Below are positions 60,311 through 64,000 of a DNA stretch of 64,000 bases, one piece after another. Source of the stretch: Drosophila miranda. Taxonomy: Eukaryota > Arthropoda > Insecta > Diptera > Drosophilidae. Every line of letters begins with the position of its first letter. Positions within the stretch are counted from its first letter, which is position 1. The stretch covers positions 15,748,001-15,812,000 of the forward strand of contig NC_046677.1 in the NCBI RefSeq assembly GCF_003369915.1. The letters run 5' to 3'. A program made the translations under genes and the position numbers. Below the pieces are notes generated by a model. That model was not told the origin of the DNA. It ran no database searches and saw only the letters and a program-made list of their open reading frames with translations.

Positions 60311-61214
60311 TTATATAAAGCAGTTTTTCGGTATAACTTGGAAATCATGTCTATTCACCTTGCTTGTCTTGTCGAACAGGCCACGGGCACGATCCTGTTG
60401 CAGACGATAATTGACAAATTTGTCAAAGACATAGCCGTGTTTTCGGGACTCGACCATGATGCGATCCTCACCAACATCCAGGTTGATCTCGTGCGAGGAG
60501 ACCTTTCGAATCGAAGAGATTTATCGTCAATATACATCATCATACAATATTATATGGTAAAAAGCTACATACACAATTTGGTAGGTAGATCTCGGCTTGG
60601 ATTTCATGAACAGCATCATCGCGGAGCTGGGCACGTAGCTTGTACTGCAGCTCCGCCGTCTGGCGGATCTTCCTGATTGCAGCCGCATACTTGTCATCGA
60701 TCTCCTGCACCAATTTCGAAGACGCCTTCTGATCCTTGCCGGCTTCAATAGCGGCCGGTTTACCGGACAGGGATTGGACATGTTTCACATCAGCGTTGCG
60801 CACTCGATGCGAGACCAGGGTGCCCACAAACTTGCGATTGTTCAGGGTGATGATCTTTTCCATGGATATCTGTACGTTGTACTTCTCGCTGAGTGCCTCG
60901 GCGGCCAGCTGCTGAAAGAAGTTCTTGAAAAGCTGCGATTTCTGTATCTTGACCAAAAACTCTGGATTGATGGCAATGTCGCAGACATCGACGGTCTTGT
61001 CTGACCGATCCTTGGTGTGTCGCGGATCGGAGATGCTCATGGGCACACGAAACGAGCCCGGTGTCGGTGATTCCAGTATGGCAATCAGCTCCTCCTCGGT
61101 GACATCTTCGGGTGCTGGCACCTCCGAGGCCTGGCACACATTGATGAAGAACTTCTCAGTGCTGTTCACCTTGAAGCTCTTCATACAGAATCCTGACGAA
61201 AGCAAGATGGACAT
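60311..61214 (-). CDS. Pih1D1: PIH1 domain protein (Pih1D1/Nop17)
   Basis: Exons 60573-61214 and 60311-60502 on the minus strand, 277 residues if translation starts at the ATG at 61214. PIH1D1 is the adaptor of the R2TP complex, which with HSP90 assembles snoRNPs, RNA polymerases and PIKK kinases. The PIH domain (residues about 8-165) includes GFCMKSF, VFINVCQ-like FFINVCQASEVPAPEDV, FRVPMSI and CDIAINPEF. A CS-like domain follows and ends VNYRLQQDRARGLFDK. Compared with the human protein about 35-40 residues before GFC are missing. A CAG directly before GGATTCTG could be a splice acceptor to an upstream exon, but I cannot find one. The intron acceptor (CGAAAG) has a weak pyrimidine tract. 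Confidence 0.88.
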
Positions 61215-61410
61215 TAGTGGTTTAATCGAAGGTGATATTACAGATATTAGAGATATTATCTATTGGTTATTGGTTATTTGGTATGCACACTGCACATGAG
61301 TCAAGGTGGAGGGGAATTTTTATTCTGCTCTAATTCAATTTACAAATCGATACTACGAGTATATAAAAATCTATGTGCATTTTAAAGGATAGGGGTATCT
61401 GCCATATCGT

Positions 61411-64000
61411 TTATTTCTTCGTTGGCTTCTTTATGCCCGGATAGAGACGATTGTGATCCGGCCAAGAGATTTCACTGATTGCCTGTGGGGTACATCAATA
61501 GAAAATAAATATCAGTTTGATTGGGGAATACTTTTTACTTTTTGGAACATACGTGGAGCTCATCAAAGGCCTGCTTGGCCAGCCAGTGGAACATGGGTGT
61601 CTTCCATTTTCTGGCATATGCATTGTGTGTTGCTTTTCTTAAAGTTTTTGGAGGGTCCTTCAAGATTTGATGATATTTCGACCACATATAGACCATGCTA
61701 CGGAGCTTGTACAGCCACAAATGGTTGGGCACACGCCGTATCAAGTTCTCCAGCTGCTCAATATTCTCCATCTTGAGATTTTTGAGGAAAGTATTGTCCA
61801 TCAGCAAGAAAATGGCCCGCATGTTGCGCTGCACATTGAATGTGTTCTTCTCCAGTGCCACGTGTCCCAATTTTAAGACCGTATTGACCACTTGCTCGGT
61901 GGTGTAACTTTTGTAGATTGGTATGAAGCGATGCTGCAGATTCCGGTTCTCGAATTTCTCCAGCACTTTGTTGATCTCGCTCCCACACCACTTGTAATCC
62001 GTCCACCAGCAGTCCCAGTCTTTGTAGCTCTTCGTACGATACAAAGCGGTCCATTCCTTGCGCATCCGATTGATTTTTTGTTTTTTACCATATTGCCTGC
62101 CACCGCCCCTTGTGTTTTCGGGCAACTCCAGTGAATCGGTGTCCGAGCTATCATCGTCCTCGTGGCCCTGCACAACTTTGCCATCCTCGTTGGCATAGAC
62201 GTTCGTGTTGTAGTTGGGTGTTTGCTCGAAGAAGGTCACAGCATAGGACTCCGCCTCCTCCTGCGGCAACACTTGATCGAATGCGATATAGGGCAGCTTT
62301 CTGCCGCCGATAAGGAAACGCTTACCCTTGATGACTTTGCGTCGCTTGACCTCGCCACCAACGGGCAGCGCTTCCTCAGCGGCGCGCTTTTGTCCTGTAA
62401 AATGATGGGAAATACCTGGTGTTATATTCTGTAGACATATTCTCCACGAGGCGGAGGATGCAAGTCGGTTCGGTTCGTATCAGGGATAATCCGAGTGGAT
62501 TGGCAATAGGGAATTACTCCCTTGAAGAGCAGCATCATATCCATTCAGCAGCTTTTTAACCCTTTAGGCGATTTAAGCGATTGAAGAATTGAGCGAATGA
62601 ATGTCCCTTAAAGAGACAGCAATATAAAAATAATTGTGCTCTCTTGAAAAGTTTTTTAACCAATTTGATTGTCTTCGAACCGTTTAAGGATTGAGTTGAG
62701 CTACAGCTCAAGGCTCCCCTAAACCGGACTGCATCCCTGCCGCACCCATTAATCATGCATTCTCGCATCATTCATCCCCAGTAAAAGTTTCAAGAGATAC
62801 TCAACATTTACTGGCGATATCTGAAACGATTCTAGCTTTGGTTTTTTAACCTTACCAGCACGAGGGTTTGCCTCTGGCGGCTTGCCCGGCAATTTCCTGG
62901 CCCCTGGAGTGGCGGCGGCTGCTGGCTTCGGGACACCACCAGGATTGGCCAGATTCCTGGCTGTCGTGGCCTCCTGGTTTGGGCCAGCCGAAGTGTTCTT
63001 GCCCACAGGGTTTCCACCTTTGACTGGTATGGTTGATTGATTTGGTTTTTTCTGATTCTGATTTGGATTTGGACCAGCGGTTGGCTTGCCACCTCTGGCT
63101 ACAGGGTTTCCACCTTTGACTGGTATGGTTGATTGATTTGGTTTTTTCTGATTCTGATTTGGATTTGGACCAACGGTTGGCTTGCCACCTCTGGCTACAG
63201 GGTTTGGATTTCTTGGTGCCTTTGCGGCACGATCTGCGGATGAATTTGTTCGGTTTTCATGGGAACTGCCAACATTGGCATTCCGTGGAGCCTCTCGTGG
63301 TTGATTGGAACGGTTTGCATTCCTGCCTGTGTTGCGTTCTTGATAGTGATCATTTGGGTTGCGGTAACCACTGCCAGAGCGATCATTACGACGATCCATA
63401 GGACGACGTTGGTCTCCTCTGTCTTGATAGTCGATATCAACATTTACTTGATAATGATTTGGTTGGAAATCGTCACGGAAACTGTCAAGCTCTCGCTGTG
63501 GAAAGCGTTGGTTGTTCGACTGAATGAAATCGCCATCCAACTGGCGCTGCTGCTGATCGAAGTCGCCATCGTTCTCAAAGCGGTGATCGCCACCGAACTG
63601 ACTTTGATTGGATTGAAAGGGTCCAGGTCCAGAGTCATTAAACATCATCTGATCACGACAATTGTCGTCGTCAACGAAGCGATCATTACGATCGATACGA
63701 TCGTGTCCATATGCATTACGATCATCGTTGTTCAAGTTGAAACGGAGCTCTCTGTTGTTCGGATCGTTGTTCAAATTGAAACGCAGATCTCTGTTGTTCG
63801 GATCGTTGCGCTCTAAGCTGCGATCAAAGTGATGAGAGCGCTCCGGCTCGCTGTTGTAGAAACGCCAATTTTCGTTCCGCTGTTCCTGTGGACGTCCAAA
63901 ATTCCCCGCCTGCTGCTGTCCACGAATTCGTTCTTCATCCATAAACTGCCGGCCATCTCTGTCATCGTTGAAACGTGGAGCATCCCCATGATCACGACAG
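61411..64000 (-). CDS. Disordered-N-terminus protein, paralogue B (5' partial)
   Basis: Exons 62856-64000 (continuing beyond the window), 61553-62394 and 61411-61482 on the minus strand. The reading frame is open to the window edge with coding-like sequence (DRDGRQFMDEERIRG), so the first ATG inside the window (63942) is probably internal. The N-terminal part is rich in N, D, R and Q, with two in-frame repeats. The C-terminal domain (GQKRAAEEALPVGG to FHWLAKQAFDEL) matches paralogue A with identical intron phases. It ends AISEISWPDHNRLYPGIKKP plus TKK. The stop codon overlaps an AATAAA. Function unknown; a nuclear or RNA-related role is only inferred from composition. Confidence 0.85.
63008..63199. 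repeat. Two 96-bp direct repeats in paralogue B
   Basis: GGGTTTCCACCTTTGACTGG starts at about 63008 and again at about 63104. The two 96-bp copies are almost identical and encode a 32-residue repeat (PNPNQNQKKPNQSTIPVKGG region), so a recent in-frame duplication. Confidence 0.85.

Noticed and set aside
1-64000. tRNA, rRNA or snRNA genes
   Set aside because: I looked for tRNA B-box-like GGTTCGAATCC motifs and similar signatures and found none I would support.

Overview
This is animal nuclear DNA from a Drosophila, most likely of the subgenus Sophophora. Introns are short (about 60-90 bp) with GTAAGT/GTGAGT donors. DRE (TATCGATA) and Motif-1 promoter elements are present. The right half carries the orthologues CCT4, PITHD1, IFT43, PICK1, AFG2A, spict, a PEBP and Pih1D1, a set I associate with Muller element B (2L of D. 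melanogaster). A decayed AGO2 copy and lineage-specific duplicates hint at the obscura group, but that placement is inference.

Region 1-15 kb: long, AT-rich, microsatellite-rich DNA with no gene I can support, plus one candidate non-autonomous mobile element with a poly-T/AT minisatellite (about 5.5-6.2 kb). Region 15.3-16.5 kb: a degenerate, intron-containing copy of Argonaute-2 on the minus strand. Region 16.7-20.4 kb: a tandem duplication of a barrier-to-autointegration-factor (BAF) gene; copy 1 is strongly diverged, while copy 2 is conserved and keeps DRE and Motif-1 promoter sites. Region 20.4-32.9 kb: sparse, with one unknown 149-aa protein, one unknown 75-aa two-exon membrane protein and two probable protein relics.

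Region 32.9-41.4 kb: compact housekeeping block. CCT4 (minus) and PITHD1 (plus) are divergent, IFT43 (minus) is tail-to-tail with PITHD1, and PICK1 (plus) is head-to-head with IFT43. A TPX2-like gene lies inside a PICK1 intron, and PICK1 has a possible 72-codon cassette exon. Region 41.7-45.7 kb: the most striking structure. Two copies of an unrecognised spliced gene-like sequence point at each other and end in a near-perfect inverted repeat (arms at least 1.26 kb, 83-bp loop) whose inner halves are built of alternating ~131/110-bp tandem repeats. It is a candidate hairpin-RNA/endo-siRNA locus or a foldback element.

Region 45.8-55.2 kb: a diverged proteasome alpha-2 paralogue, an SLC19 folate/thiamine-type transporter, AFG2A (AAA ATPase), spict (NIPA family) and a PEBP with a mitochondrial-like extension. 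Region 55.8-64 kb: two paralogous genes with long disordered N-termini and a shared C-terminal domain of unknown function flank Pih1D1; the second runs off the window end.

Possible working connections: CCT4, Pih1D1, the proteasome paralogue and AFG2A belong to protein folding, complex assembly and turnover. IFT43 acts in cilia. The AGO2 relic and the inverted repeat both point to RNA interference, but nothing in the sequence proves that they are functionally linked.
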